64,000 bases of DNA from Acytostelium subglobosum LB1 (taxonomy: Eukaryota; Evosea; Eumycetozoa; Acytosteliales; Acytosteliaceae), in the NCBI RefSeq assembly GCF_000787575.1, contig NW_012236529.1, forward strand, positions 186,001 to 250,000, read 5' to 3'. The position numbers were made by a program, and so were the translations under genes. Shown one piece after another: positions 1-11,056 of the stretch. Under the pieces are notes generated by a model. The model made no database searches, was not told the DNA's origin, and worked only from the letters and a program-made list of their open reading frames with translations. How positions within the stretch are numbered: the first letter of the stretch is position 1; each line of letters opens with the position of its first letter.

Positions 1-472
1 CCTTCTTGATGTCTGTTGGCATTCTCATGTAGTTGCCAGACGACAATATATCAATGGCAGTCGGTACATCATATATTGGTGCTCGAGCATTCAAAAGACT
101 CTCCTTTGTCATTATAAGCGTGTCAGCAGTCTCCCTAAAGTATCCCTCATGCTGTTCCAGTAATGCTGTCATCTCCTAATATGTTGTGATTGATTGATTG
201 ATTAATTGAATGTGTGAATGAATGATCGCAAGGGAGTGATGATGATCGTCATACATTAGCCTTCTTTAGAGTGTTGACATGTGGCGACCACTTCATGACG
301 ACGAGAAGCTTGACGAATCGCTCTCTGGTGGCATCGAGGTACTCGACCAGCTGCCTCTTGCGCTCCATGTCTGATTGCTTCTGTAGTGTGGTACTCAGTT
401 CAATGAGACTGTTATATGATTGCTCAACCAGACGATGAATCAACAATGACAGTTTGACCGATGGTCCATGTG

Positions 473-506
<34 letters not shown>

Positions 507-575
507 GTCAGGCGGCATCATCTGCATCATCATGCCATTGTGTTGTTGTTGTTGAAAGTTGTTCTGATCATTCAT
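1..575 (-). CDS. med14: Mediator complex subunit 14 (5' part, runs off left edge)
   Basis: N-terminal part of the Mediator scaffold subunit MED14/Rgr1, which links the head, middle and tail modules at RNA polymerase II promoters in the nucleus. Exon 1 is 255-575 and exon 2 is 1-175 (incomplete). The intron 176-254 reads GTATGA...TTAG on the coding strand. After a Gln/Met-rich leader (residues 1-35) comes the family signature: LSLLIHRLVEQSYNSL, then a DMERKRQLVEYL-type helix and FVKLLVVMKW. Exon 2 continues with a stretch ending APIYDVPTAIDILSSGNYMR, the expected next MED14 segment. The start codon is the first ATG ahead of the conserved block. It is head-to-head with the ABCG gene. The family call is from recognised motifs; confidence is high although only about 165 residues are visible. 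Confidence 0.88.
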
Positions 576-1114
576 TGAGTTAGTTGGGCTATGTTGTCTA
601 TAGTATGATGAGTGATGTGATGTGATGTGAATGAGTGAATGATTGAATGAATGAAGAATGATTGAAGAGTGAAGTTAAAAGATGTGATTAGGGGTTGAAG
701 CGCACATCATCTTGTTATTGGGGGTTTGGTTTGGTCGACTCCAACAACTTAACACTTTGTCATCATTTCAATCATTTACACACACGCACATCATCGGACT
801 TATCACTCACATGTTATACATCTTCTTAAACAAGTTATAACTTCATATATATATTACAATGACGAAGACGATGATACAACGAAAGAATCATGAAGGCTTG
901 ATATATTTGGTCTGATAGATTGACTCATTGCCTGAGTCTAGATTGGTACAGGCTCAATGATGGATGAAGTGCGTTGGAGTTGTTGTGATGAGATGAACTT
1001 AGGTGAGGTGATCACGTCCTATCTTATCTCATCTCATCTCATCACAACTATTACTTACCTACCTAACCTATATACTTTACATAGTCTTATAGTCTTATAT
1101 TCACAGTCTAAACA
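576..1114. other. Divergent intergenic region MED14 / ABCG
   Basis: About 540 bp between two genes transcribed away from each other, so it should hold both promoters. It contains runs of TGAATGA tetramers, an AT-rich stretch with TATATATATT near 845-855, and (ATCTC)n-like pyrimidine repeats near 1020-1045. No RNA gene or further coding region is seen. Confidence 0.5.
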
Positions 1115-4100
1115 ATGGCTAAGAAGGAGTCCAACAACGTTGAGATCTCAATGGATTGCCTGTCCACTATCGAGGAGGAGGAGGATGTTGAGTTACCAAT
1201 ACCTCCTCAGTTAATATCTAATGTTGGTCATCAAGAGGAAGAGGAGGTTGAAGAAGAGGAGGAGGAGGAAGATGATGATGAGGAGTTGGTTGTTGTCAAG
1301 CACAGCCACAGCCACATCACCAACAACAACAACAATAACAACAATAACAATAATAACAATAACAAGAACGTAAAGAATAACAAGAAGAGGAAGTTACAGA
1401 TGGAGAAGTACTTCAAGTTGACATCAGGCAGTAGTAATACACGTGCTGAGCAGACGGTGTTGGTAGAGCATCTGTCCTATTGTGTACTTGAACGTGATTT
1501 CCCATTCAAACCAAAGCAACGAGTGACTATCCTACAAGACATATCATTCTACTTGGCTCCAGGCATGATGGTGCTGTTGGTAGCCGGACCAAGCTCTGGC
1601 AAGAGTTCACTATTCAAGTGTCTGGTCAACCGGTATCCAAAGAGAGGCATACATCACGGTGATATCCTGTTTGATGGCTATCCCATCAATCCAGAGACGC
1701 ATCACATGGATACCATCTATGTGTCCCAGATGGACAATCACATACGTATGTCCTTCCTTCCATCATCACTTCCACTCACTCATTCTAACGATCAATCAAT
1801 CAATATGTAGCCACACTCACTGTCAAGGAGACATTGGACTTTAGTACGGACTGCCAGTCTAACTTGCCAGATGATAAGANGGGTGGAGTTGCGCCAGGTG
1901 ATATTGGAGATACTGGGTATGAGTCATGTGGAGGATACGGTCATTGGCAATCAATCAATTCGAGGTATATCTGGAGGCCAAAAGAAGAGAATGACGGTAG
2001 CCGTCGAGTTGGTCAAAGGCGCCAAGACAATATTCATGGATGAGCCCACAACAGGACTGGACTCGACAACCTCCCTCGAGTTGCTCAACACAATCAAGAC
2101 GATATCGCAGTCGGCCAACGTACCAGTGATGGTGTCGCTACTACAGCCATCTCCAGAGATCTACTCACTGTTCACTCATGTGTTGATGATGAATGATGGA
2201 CAGGTCACATTCTTTGGCTCCAAAGACGACGTCATACCCTACTACTCCAGTCTCGGACTACACTGCCAGCCATCCCAGAACCACGCCGACTTCCTCGCCA
2301 ACATCTACGAGCTCGCCAAGATCAAACAAGACGCACCTGAACTCAAGTCAACCGATGACTTTGTTACTGCCTACCGTCAATCACCTTGTAAGTGTCACCA
2401 GACATCCCACTCATTCACTCACTCACTCAATCATCATCATACTCTTAGTGTACATCAACAATTTGAACAAGATAAGGGAGATCAAACACAAGGTGCAACA
2501 GAGGTACAAGGAACCACCGACGCTGTTCCAGCTGAGCACGGCCAAGCAGGTGGCCAAGTGTACCAAGCGTGGCTTTGTCACAACGTTCAGGGACCGTTCG
2601 GCACTGACGTCGCGTATCCTAAAGAGTGTGATACTGGGCCTGCTCATCGGGAGTCTGTTCTTCAACGTTGGCAACACACAGAAGTCCACCCAGTTGCTTC
2701 CATCGCTCACGTTCTTCCTGTTGACGTTTGTAGTGTTTGGTTCGATGGCTGGTGTCACTCAACTATTCCTCGAGCGACCAGTCTACTATGACCAAAGGTA
2801 CGGGCGATACTACAGTCCCGCTTCATACTTTGCTTCTGGAGTGATCTGCGACCTTGCCACCTACCTCTTTGACGTCATCCTCTTCTCAATGATCTCATAC
2901 TGGATGGTTGGGCTGGATCACAAGTTTGAACGATTCCTCTTCTTCATTGTCATCCTCTTCATGTATGTATCCTCTTCGTCAACCCTTGCCTTCAACCCTT
3001 ACCCTAACCCCCTCGCCCTTGCCCTCGCCCTAGATTGGAGTCATTGATCATACGTGTTACCAAGACCATCGCCATCTACTCACCAAATGCAGTGATTGCT
3101 AGCACTTTGGCGCCTTCATTCATGTGCCTCTGCCTACTAATGGCCGGCTACATGATACCAACAGTATCAATACCAAACTATTGGATATGGATGCACTACA
3201 TATCACCATTCAAATGGGCTTACGAGAGCATCCTGATCAATGAGGTCTACGATCATACATATCGATGCAAGATTGATGAGTTCCTGCCTCCTATCGGTCA
3301 TCCCCTGCTCAATGTCACCTACCCCGATGGCTACCAGGGCTCGCGCGTATGTCCCATCACCACGGGCGCCCAACTCATTGCCTCCAAGGGCATATCCACC
3401 GAGATCGATGACAGGTTCCACGCCATATATGTTCTAACCGTCATGTACGGTGTGTTCTTGGCCGCCTCCCTCATTGGCCTTTACAAGATGACCTTTGACA
3501 CAGTGTCCCGCAAACCCATCAACGCAACAACAACAACTGTTGTTGGCCCACCCCAGCAGCGTCCTGCCGGCCCATCAATGATCTCTGAGGCCAAGATTGA
3601 CATTCGATCGGCAAAAAAGACTAGCCGAGCCTCATCTGGCGTCGCGGCCATGTCAAAGAAGGAGAATGATGGCTGCTACTTATCGTTCCGCAACCTGTCC
3701 TACCGCGTACCACTCAAGAGGAACGACGGTGAGCGAGTCGTTAGGACTTTGCTTGACAATGTCAGTGGCTATGTTGCACCTGGAACGATGGTCGCTCTGA
3801 TGGGCTCGTCTGGCGCTGGCAAGTCCACCCTCCTCGACATCCTGGCCAAGCGAAAGGACACTGGCGAGATCACTGGAGACATCCGTCTAAATGACCGACC
3901 TTTGGACAAGTTCTTCAGTCGATACATCGCGTACGTCGAGCAGGAGGACAAGCTACTTGACACGCTCACTGTCCGCGAGGCCATCAAGTTTAGCAGCGAC
4001 CTTCGTCTGCCGCAGGAGCTAACATCGGAGGCCAAGCAAGACGTCGTTGACTACATCCTGGAAGTTCTGGAACTAGACCACATTGAGGATACGATCATTG

Positions 4101-5647
4101 GTAAAACAGGCTGTGGCATCTCATTGGAGCAACGCAAGCGAGTCAACATTGGCATCGAGCTGGCCAGCAACCCAGACATCTTGTTCCTTGACGAGCCCAC
4201 GACCGGCCTCGACGCAGTTAGCGCACAAAAGGTGATGAGTCTGGTCAAGAAGGTTACAAAGCAGGGACGTTCGGTGATCTGCACCGTCCATCAGCCTTCA
4301 GAGACCATCTTTAGGATGTTTGACTCGATCATGCTGCTCACCCAGGGTGGCTACACGGCATACTTTGGCGAGCTGGGTCCAGACTTCAGCACGGTACTCG
4401 CACACTGTCGCCTTGCCGGCCACACCTGTCCTCCCAACAAGAACCCTGCCGACTTTCTTCTCGACTACTCATCGTCCATCGATGCCATCACACGACTACA
4501 GAGCCATGACACGCCAGCCAAGATCAACTTTATCAAAAAATTGTTCAGCAACAAGGCCAACTCGACGGCGCCCAAGGAGGAGTCCTCGAATAGTATTACT
4601 CAATCAAACTCATCATTGACCTGCTGTCGAGAGTGTGGCGCCGAGAAGAAGGATGATGTGATCGATGTATATCTCAAATCACAGACATATCGCGACAACA
4701 TGGCAACACTGGATCGCGGACTGCCCTCATCATTCCAGTCCAAGGTCTACACGTCTCGCTACTCGGCCAGCTTCCTCAAACAGGTACACGCACTGACCAT
4801 GCGAACACTGCTCTCGATCTACCGCAGGAAGAACGTCATCATGGTGCGCGCCATCCGATCATTCATTCTGGCGTTGATCACTGGCACACTGTTCCTGCAG
4901 ATTGACAATGACCAGGAGGGCGTGTTTGATCGCATATCCTTCATCTTCTTCTCGTCGACGTTCGCCTCCATCTCGTGCCTCTCCAACATCCCGTCGATCT
5001 TTGAAGATAGAACACTATTCTATCGCGAGCTGGACTCTGGCACGTACGGCCACTTGCCATTCATCCTGGTGATGATCGTCACCGACCTGCCCTTCACCAT
5101 GGTCTACTCTAGCCTGTTCAGCATCCCCGTCTACTGGCTAGCGGGCATGGTCAACGACTGCCACAGCTTCATGATGTTCGTGGCGATGTACTACCTGTAC
5201 GTGCAAGTGCTGATCGCCTTCTCACAGATGCTCGGCTTTGCCTGCCCCAACATCAGTGTAGCCAACGAGTTGACAGGCATCGTGTTCTCCTTCTTCTCGC
5301 TGTTTGCCGGCTTCATTATACGCCCTGCGTTCATCCCGTCCAACTTCCAATTCTTGTTCAACATCTCGTTGACACGATATGTGGTGGAGACACTGATGGT
5401 CAATGAGATGGACAGTGGCATACGGTTCTATTGCAAGCGATCACAGTTTGTACCTGTACCTGTGCGTATCAACTCGACCACTGTGGCACTGAAGCCATTC
5501 TGTCCAATACTTGATGGACCAACAGTCATGGAGATCTTTGATCTGCCTCGTGATGACCAATCCAACTTCCTAGTAGTATTCTTTGTCCTCATAGTTGTCA
5601 TTGGCTTGACAATACTCGCATCTCGATTCTTCAAATACAAGAAATGA
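1115..5647 (+). CDS. Full-size ABCG (PDR-type) ABC transporter
   Basis: ATP-driven membrane exporter with the reversed layout (NBD-TMD) twice, as in dictyostelid ABCG and fungal PDR pumps. Exons 1115-1745, 1811-2387, 2449-2962 and 3034-5647, about 1444 residues. An acidic, Asn-rich leader (residues 1-95) precedes NBD1, with Walker A GPSSGKSS, signature ISGGQKKR and Walker [15 protein letters not shown]2 has Walker [10 protein letters not shown], the degenerate signature ISLEQRKR usual in this class, and Walker [13 protein letters not shown]. Each NBD is followed by about six hydrophobic segments. An ambiguous base at 1880 puts the frame out by one. Dropping one base there gives a continuous reading through the motif region, and the exon sum then divides by three, so this looks like an assembly error. 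Substrate unknown. Confidence 0.92.
2980..3031. repeat. Telomere-like C-rich array in ABCG intron 3
   Basis: The intron 2963-3033 is largely made of CCCTAACCCC, CTCGCCCTTG and CCCTCGCCC units running straight into the acceptor TAG. On the opposite strand this reads GGGCGAGGG...GGGGTTAGGG. It is C-rich on the coding strand. Confidence 0.85.
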
Positions 5648-5712
5648 GTTTGGAAACTCACTTTGGCGACACCATCATCAATTGATTTACATTAATCGTT
5701 AAAGTTCCATAA

Positions 5713-7302
5713 CTATTTATTTCCATTCATCATGTTAATTATCTTGATTTCTCGATGGACACTGGTCCCAATACCATATAGATAGGATGTATTCTTGGTT
5801 TTCTCTAACAAACAGAAGAGAGTTTGTTGATCAACACGTCTACAAGCAATGAATGCATTGTACTTGTTGTATTGTACTTTGTACTGGTCAACCTCAATCA
5901 GGCACACTGAAGCAGAGGGGAAGAATGACATCACTGACCTGATCAACATGACCGGATGGCGCAATAATGTTATGTATGAAAACCATACCAACTCCAAGGG
6001 CACAGTGAATTGAGCCTTTGTCGTGTAGTCATTGCTCTTCAGTTTCTTTGTAAACTCGTCAGGTGTAAGCATCGGCATGATGTTCTTGTCGATAAAGGCC
6101 TGACCGAGGGCCAGACGTTTGAGTGTCCTCAAGGACGGCAATAATTGATTGAAACCATTGCCCAGCTTCAACTTGGTCAATGATTGTGGGAGTAGCCGCG
6201 AGGTCAATGGCTGATTAAAGCTATCGCCAATCGAGAGGGTGGTCAATCCGCTGGGGAGGCTAACAAGTGGATGATTAAATTTGCTGCCAAGGTGGAGTTC
6301 GATCAAGCTGCTTGGCAACAACTTGGAGCTGAGTGACTGGCTGAAGTTATCGCCCAAGGTCAGATGTGTCAAAGTTGGTGGAATCATACCAGCTTTTAAT
6401 ACAATGATTGATTCTTCCAAATGCAGTGTCCTTGTACTCCTTAAAAACCATTCTTTGGACGCCTCCTCTGATATGAATGTGTGTCCATGAAATGACATGC
6501 GTGTCAGACTGGGAAATGACCCAATGATCGACTCTATTCTAGCTTCAGGTAACACAATATCCAACGACCTGATTGAGGACTTTTGAATCAAATTGTCATC
6601 GCAGATATTGAACAAGAGGTTGGTCGAGACCAGCATTGAGGTGATTGATTGTGGTAGGGCACCGTCATGGATCCTTAACCTTGCCCGATCACGGGGGATA
6701 CTAATATGAGTGATGGAGTCAGGAAGAGTGCCGGGCAGTATGTCTTGATCAAATGTCTTTGAGTGAATGCCAAGGTGTGTTAAAGAGGCGGGCAGCCAAC
6801 CAGATTCAATCAGTTGATTGTAAAGGAGTCCAAAGACTATCTTTGTAAGTGATGGAGGGAGACTTCCTGGCATGATCGGTTGATTGAACTTTCGACCAAA
6901 TGTGAGATCGGTGAGCGAGGGAGGCAGCCATCCAACATGTATCGACAAGTTGAACTCATCTCCAAACTCAATAGATGTGATTGAGTTGGATATTGGGATG
7001 GTCATGTCCTTGATCGATGGAGCATGACTTTGTAACTCGCCAACATCTATTGTCATGTTCTCGTCAAAGTAGAAATGGGAACCTGTTGCGTATTGGGATC
7101 GACCAACCTCCAACGACGAGACAGTCTTTGTGTATGGCATTAAAGATTGATCACTTCTCCAACTATCTGAATCGGGACATATCTTTATCTTCCTCCTGGT
7201 ACCATTCCAATACCTCTTGCATGTACAACGAAAGCATGCACCATCCAACAGATCCAACTCATTCACTATTTGTATAATAATCAAGATAGATAACCTCTCC
7301 AT
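5713..7302 (-). CDS. FNIP-repeat protein 1 with F-box-like N-terminus
   Basis: A 529-residue single-exon gene of the large dictyostelid FNIP-repeat family. Residues 1-35 (MERLSILIIIQIVNELD, then CTCKRYW) resemble an F-box-like helix pair, suggesting an SCF-type adaptor role; this is family inference. From about residue 105 there are roughly a dozen 21-23-residue leucine-rich-type repeats with the pattern FGxxFNxPIxxGxLPxSLTxLxFG, ending near residue 400. A conserved non-repeat tail follows (LVWFSYITLLRHP... HREIKIINM). It is intact from start to stop. Its first 60 codons and 5' flank lie in a 344-bp repeat found again at 12127-12470. It is the first of three leftward FNIP genes. Target unknown. 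Confidence 0.85.
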   Translation of the reverse strand: MERLSILIIIQIVNELDLLDGACFRCTCKRYWNGTRRKIKICPDSDSWRSDQSLMPYTKTVSSLEVGRSQYATGSHFYFDENMTIDVGELQSHAPSIKDMTIPISNSITSIEFGDEFNLSIHVGWLPPSLTDLTFGRKFNQPIMPGSLPPSLTKIVFGLLYNQLIESGWLPASLTHLGIHSKTFDQDILPGTLPDSITHISIPRDRARLRIHDGALPQSITSMLVSTNLLFNICDDNLIQKSSIRSLDIVLPEARIESIIGSFPSLTRMSFHGHTFISEEASKEWFLRSTRTLHLEESIIVLKAGMIPPTLTHLTLGDNFSQSLSSKLLPSSLIELHLGSKFNHPLVSLPSGLTTLSIGDSFNQPLTSRLLPQSLTKLKLGNGFNQLLPSLRTLKRLALGQAFIDKNIMPMLTPDEFTKKLKSNDYTTKAQFTVPLELVWFSYITLLRHPVMLIRSVMSFFPSASVCLIEVDQYKVQYNKYNAFIACRRVDQQTLFCLLEKTKNTSYLYGIGTSVHREIKIINMMNGNK

Positions 7303-7446
7303 GTTTGATTGTTTGATTGGTTGTTTGGTTCATTAATAGAATGTTCAGTTTATTGGGAGCGGGGAGTGATCATCACTTCTCCTTTTTTGGAACTTCATCA
7401 TTTATTTGATTGACTGAGCCATGTTGATAATCTTGATTTCTCGATG
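7103..7446 (-). repeat. 344-bp direct repeat, left copy (flanks island)
   Basis: Identical to 12127-12470 except for 3 mismatches, with no length difference. It comprises the first part of FNIP gene 1, the spacer to the next FNIP gene, and the last bases (7422-7446) of a second FNIP gene coding for the ending HREIKIINM and its stop region. It ends abruptly at 7446, where the island begins. Confidence 0.9.
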
Positions 7447-7786
7447 AGTGATCAATGAACTACCTGGGATGACGTAAAAGGAAGGACCCCCACGTGTGGT
7501 TGACCAATGGGAGGTGAGAACTTGTCAGTTTATATCCGTGAAGGACAGCAATGAAATGACTAATATTTTCACCTGTTAGTCACAAGAAAGATTGATAACT
7601 TGCCAATTGATGCTTAATATAGTAGTAATAGCATTCTGCTGTGCAAGAGCAACAATAATATCTATCTTTTATAATTATAGATCAACACCACACCAAATAA
7701 AAATTTATTTATTATTCATACATTGTCATTGTTAAATTAAACAATTATACAACATACAAATACTAAGATGTCAAACAACCAGTTGT
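7447..7786. other. Left margin of island, no gene seen
   Basis: 340 bp of AT-rich sequence without a convincing ORF. It includes a TATA-rich stretch before the zinc-finger ORF (7670-7770), which may be its promoter. No counterpart of the hairpin at the right margin was found here. Confidence 0.4.
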
Positions 7787-8869
7787 TTGTCTTCATTATG
7801 GCAAAGGAAAAAAGAGAGGCAGGCCATTGACTCGAATAGACCAGGAGCAACACCAGCAACTGTTCCAGCACCTGTACCATCTCGAACACTTCCAGCTAGA
7901 ACAACACAATCACAATCGTCATCATCTCAATCATCATCATCTCAATCATTATCATCACAATCATCATCATCTCAATCATCATCTCAATCATCATCATCTC
8001 AATCATCATCATCTCAATCATCTTCATCTTCATCTTCATCCCAAACATCAATAGGTGTGTCGACTCAACCTATTCGCATTGCGACTCCAAGAGTCCAACC
8101 TCGATCAATAACAGCCACAGGTACAACCTTGCAACAACATGGTCAACACAGTCCTTATGAAAGGGTGATTGACCTGTCTCAGAGTTGTCAACACATTGTT
8201 AACACAACAGCAGCAACTGACGAGTTAGATGACGACGATGAAGACACCATTGCTCAGATAATCAATGAGATGGCAATGATCAAACAGAACACTCCAGTGG
8301 TAATACCAGCAGCGGTGGAGGTAATACCAGCAGAGGTGGAGGTAATACCATCACCACCATCTCAATTGGCTGCTTCCAGTTCCTCGACAAGTTCAACGAA
8401 ACAATTTCCACTAGGTCTCATCAAGCAGCTTGTAGATAACAACAATAATAATAATATTAATAATAATAATAATAAGGAGAAGGACAACAACGTCAATTAT
8501 AAGTGCTCATTATGCCCAACAACAACAAGGTATTCATATAACTTATATGAACATATTCGGAAAAAACACAAAGTGGAATTGGGCAAGTTGAAGATCATTC
8601 CAACAACAACAACAACATTGACCAATCTGAGAACAGAAGATGGCAAGGCTCGCGACAAGTTGTGCGATCACTTTGGATGTCACGATCTAGTGGCCAACAG
8701 CAACTGGGCCCGGCACGTCCAGAACCTCAATTACCATCACAAAGTAATCAATAACGAGCAGTCATTGGCAGAGATATGCAACAGGTGCATGATTGTCAAG
8801 TTTAAGAATCGAATCAAAGCGACTGACAAGGTACACAATGCAACTGCAAGAAAGGGTATGAATTGCTAA
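7787..8869 (+). CDS. Ser/Gln/Asn-rich zinc-finger ORF within island
   Basis: ORF of about 360 codons. Residues 40-90 are almost pure Ser/Gln from (TCATCA)n-type repeats. An acidic stretch (DELDDDDEDT) follows near residue 145, and a poly-Asn run near residue 220. The C-terminal third has a C2H2-type finger (YKCSLCPTTTRYSYNLYEHI, then RKKH) and a second Cys/His cluster (CDHFGCHDLV ... WARHVQNLNYHH) plus a CNRC pair. It lies just upstream of a polymerase part on the same strand. It may be an element gene or a captured host-like gene; function unknown. Nucleic-acid binding is inferred from the fingers only. Confidence 0.5.
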   Translation: MSSLWQRKKERQAIDSNRPGATPATVPAPVPSRTLPARTTQSQSSSSQSSSSQSLSSQSSSSQSSSQSSSSQSSSSQSSSSSSSSQTSIGVSTQPIRIATPRVQPRSITATGTTLQQHGQHSPYERVIDLSQSCQHIVNTTAATDELDDDDEDTIAQIINEMAMIKQNTPVVIPAAVEVIPAEVEVIPSPPSQLAASSSSTSSTKQFPLGLIKQLVDNNNNNNINNNNNKEKDNNVNYKCSLCPTTTRYSYNLYEHIRKKHKVELGKLKIIPTTTTTLTNLRTEDGKARDKLCDHFGCHDLVANSNWARHVQNLNYHHKVINNEQSLAEICNRCMIVKFKNRIKATDKVHNATARKGMNC

Positions 8870-8875
8870 CCAAAG

Positions 8876-8909
<34 letters not shown>

Positions 8910-8960
8910 CATTTGATTAGATCATTTACTAATCAATCTCAACATCCTTCTCTTATTCAG

Positions 8961-9301
8961 ATATACCTCTGCTCGAGATTGCCAAGTTGAAGGTACAATC
9001 CAAGACCAGTGATCTTGGCTACCTGGGTCTGTTCGACACGCCATTCGCTCGCATCATGCCATTCATCATCTCTCGTGGTCGCAAGATGATTGGGACGATA
9101 ATAAAGGACGACATTGATTGCATCAAGCGCGTGCACACTGATGGGTTCGTCTCGACCAAGCCATGGACAGAGAAGACAGGCAAGAAGTCACTGGACTACC
9201 CCAAGTTGGGCAAGGAGTGCGGGGACCTGCGATACGAGGGCTTCTGTCCTGACGCAATTGTCAAGAACATGACCAAGGTCAATGGAAAGTTTATTGTATA
9301 A
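8961..9301 (+). pseudogene. Family B DNA polymerase, C-terminal part (fossil)
   Basis: About 113 codons resembling the end of virus or plasmid-type family B polymerases. A motif C-like block (RVHTDGFVST) is followed by a lysine-rich segment and a GDLRYEGFC-type tail block. It is part of the broken polymerase in this island; the other recognised part is on the opposite strand at 9391-10680. Family assignment rests on motif order and spacing, not on a database search. Confidence 0.6.
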
Positions 9302-9390
9302 ATATTGTTGGGGATAAGATATAATGAATGAGTTAATGGATCCTGAAGCAGTCAAACCAGAGACTGAAACAAAGAAGAAACAATTGTGTC

Positions 9391-10680
9391 TTAAATCAAT
9401 ATCACCATATCGTAGTGAGTATAATAGTTGTGCTCGCTGGGTCTGAACGCTCTGTGCTCACCTTTGATTATCGCGCGGTAGATGCCAAAGGGGAAGCCAG
9501 ACTTGGCGCTGAGTTCCTCGTCAGTCAGTTGATGGAACTCGCCTTTCTTGATCGGCACTGAGAATGTGCTGCTCCTCATGATGGCTGCGTACATGCCAGA
9601 GACGTCGTATTTGTAGAGAGGGCCAGTGTATGTGTCGGCGAACCTCAATGGTCCATTCGATGACTTGGCTATCCACTTGGCCCTTCCTGTTCGATGATAT
9701 CTGGAATGACATGCTTTGTTGTACTTGCTGAATAGGTTGAGGGCGGCTTTGTAAATGTTTGATCCTGTAAAGTACAAGTCGATGACGCCATTGGTACCTT
9801 CTTTGAGAGCGTCGGCGTCTTTGATGAAGTCCAGCCATGTCTCCTCCAGCGTCTTGATGGGNTTCTTGCTCCTCTTCTTGGCNGCCTCCACCTTGATGTA
9901 TCGACACTTGGCNTCGTATTTCTGCTTCTTGAGCTCCTCGATGAGTGCNGTCTTGCTCATCGTGCTGTGGGTCGTGCCATCGAATAATTGGACTTGATCA
10001 TTATCGTCGTCCCACTTGTATGCCACNACTGGGAGTATNCTGTCATCGTTGTATCTCTTGAGGATGATGCCCTTGGGTTCAAATGCGCCCTGTTTGTCAA
10101 GAGTGTAGTGCTCATTGGTTAATTTGAGGTGGACNACTCTGACGTAGTTCTCAGTTGANNTCTTGCAATAATCACCTTTGACATTGATGCGCATCTTGAG
10201 CTTCTTCTCGATCGTTGGGATGANCTTGAGTGGCACCATGGCGTTGCGNTCTAGTTTGAAGAATCGCTTGAAGATCNNTGGCNTGCTAAAGTGCTCGGTC
10301 ACCTCATCTGGATAGGCGGCTTTGAGGCAGTCGTAGAAGCAGTCGTTGTATTTGCCATTACAGCCGCCTGCTCTGAGGTTAGGATGAATGATGAAGATGT
10401 AGAAGCCCTTGATCGTGAGGTCATCGAGAGGGACTCCATCATACTCGTCTGGGTTGAACAGACTGATCGCATCACCTGCCTTTGTGAACTTGCCCGAGCG
10501 ATATTGACGATTGGCATACTCGATTGCAACTTCGAGACGAGCAGCAGAACCATCATGATAGAGATCGTCACTGAGCCGTTGTGCAATCATTCTGATCGTG
10601 TCGCGATTGTAGGCTCCAGCATAATGTCTCATCTGACAGTCGAGGTTGTTGAGTCTGGTTGTGCTGTAGGTTGCTGGCAT
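9391..10680 (-). pseudogene. Family B DNA polymerase, N-terminal and central part (fossil)
   Basis: About 430 codons. The N-terminal region has a Cys-containing block (GKYNDCFYDCLKAAYP) of the kind found at the start of Polinton-like polymerases. The central part has FTGSNIYKAALNLFSKY and then a motif A-like block (YKYDVSGMYAAIM) followed by FSVPIKKGEF. About fifteen ambiguous bases fall between 9862 and 10283, suggesting that several diverged copies were merged in the assembly. It is part of a broken element; the remaining recognised polymerase part lies at 8961-9301 on the other strand. Alternatives to Polinton are an adintovirus, virophage or linear-plasmid polymerase. Confidence 0.6.
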
Positions 10681-10722
10681 GTTATAACTTTACTAGAGAT
10701 AATAAACTTATATCATTTAGAA

Positions 10723-10890
10723 TTATTTGTTGGCCATCAACTGTCTGTGAATGTAGCCCTTCTTGTGTCTGTTGAGATTGGTGCGACCCACCTCAAAGCC
10801 ACAGTCGCACTTGACCTTTTCTTTGATGTAGGCCTTGTGGCGCTCCCTGAACTCCGGATCTGATTGGTAATGATGTTTGATTGATGGCAT
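10723..10890 (-). CDS. Small 55-residue Cys/His zinc-finger ORF
   Basis: A short ORF with the pattern VKCDCGFEVGRTNLNRHKKG followed by YIHRQL. This gives Cys-x-Cys and two histidines spaced as in single-finger small proteins common in large DNA viruses and their relatives. It begins MPSIKHHYQSDPEF, ends MANK and lies 42 bp upstream of the polymerase part on the same strand. The charged sequence and finger spacing argue that it is real; function unknown. Confidence 0.5.
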   Translation of the reverse strand: MPSIKHHYQSDPEFRERHKAYIKEKVKCDCGFEVGRTNLNRHKKGYIHRQLMANK

Positions 10891-11056
10891 CTTATATCTG
10901 TGTGAGAAATTTATTTATTTATTTATTTTATTTCAAGTTGTGAAAAGTCGCGACAATCAAAGTTGTGGCATTAGTCAATCAATTGATTGACCTTTCATTC
11001 ATTCAAACACCTATCAACTTGCATGAGACTGTATGTTTATCAGTATATAAACTCTA

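Noticed and set aside
1231-1416. Hydrophobic Leu/Ser-rich antisense ORF
   Set aside because: It is the complement of Asn- and Glu-rich codons in the ABCG leader, a typical shadow frame.
7103-7446. Flanking repeats as long terminal repeats of a retroelement
   Set aside because: The repeat is host FNIP gene sequence that continues intact beyond each copy, has no LTR-type ends, and no reverse transcriptase was seen in the island.
10291-10863. 190-codon ORF on the + strand across the polymerase relic
   Set aside because: It lies opposite the polymerase and zinc-finger frames, with no recognisable motif.
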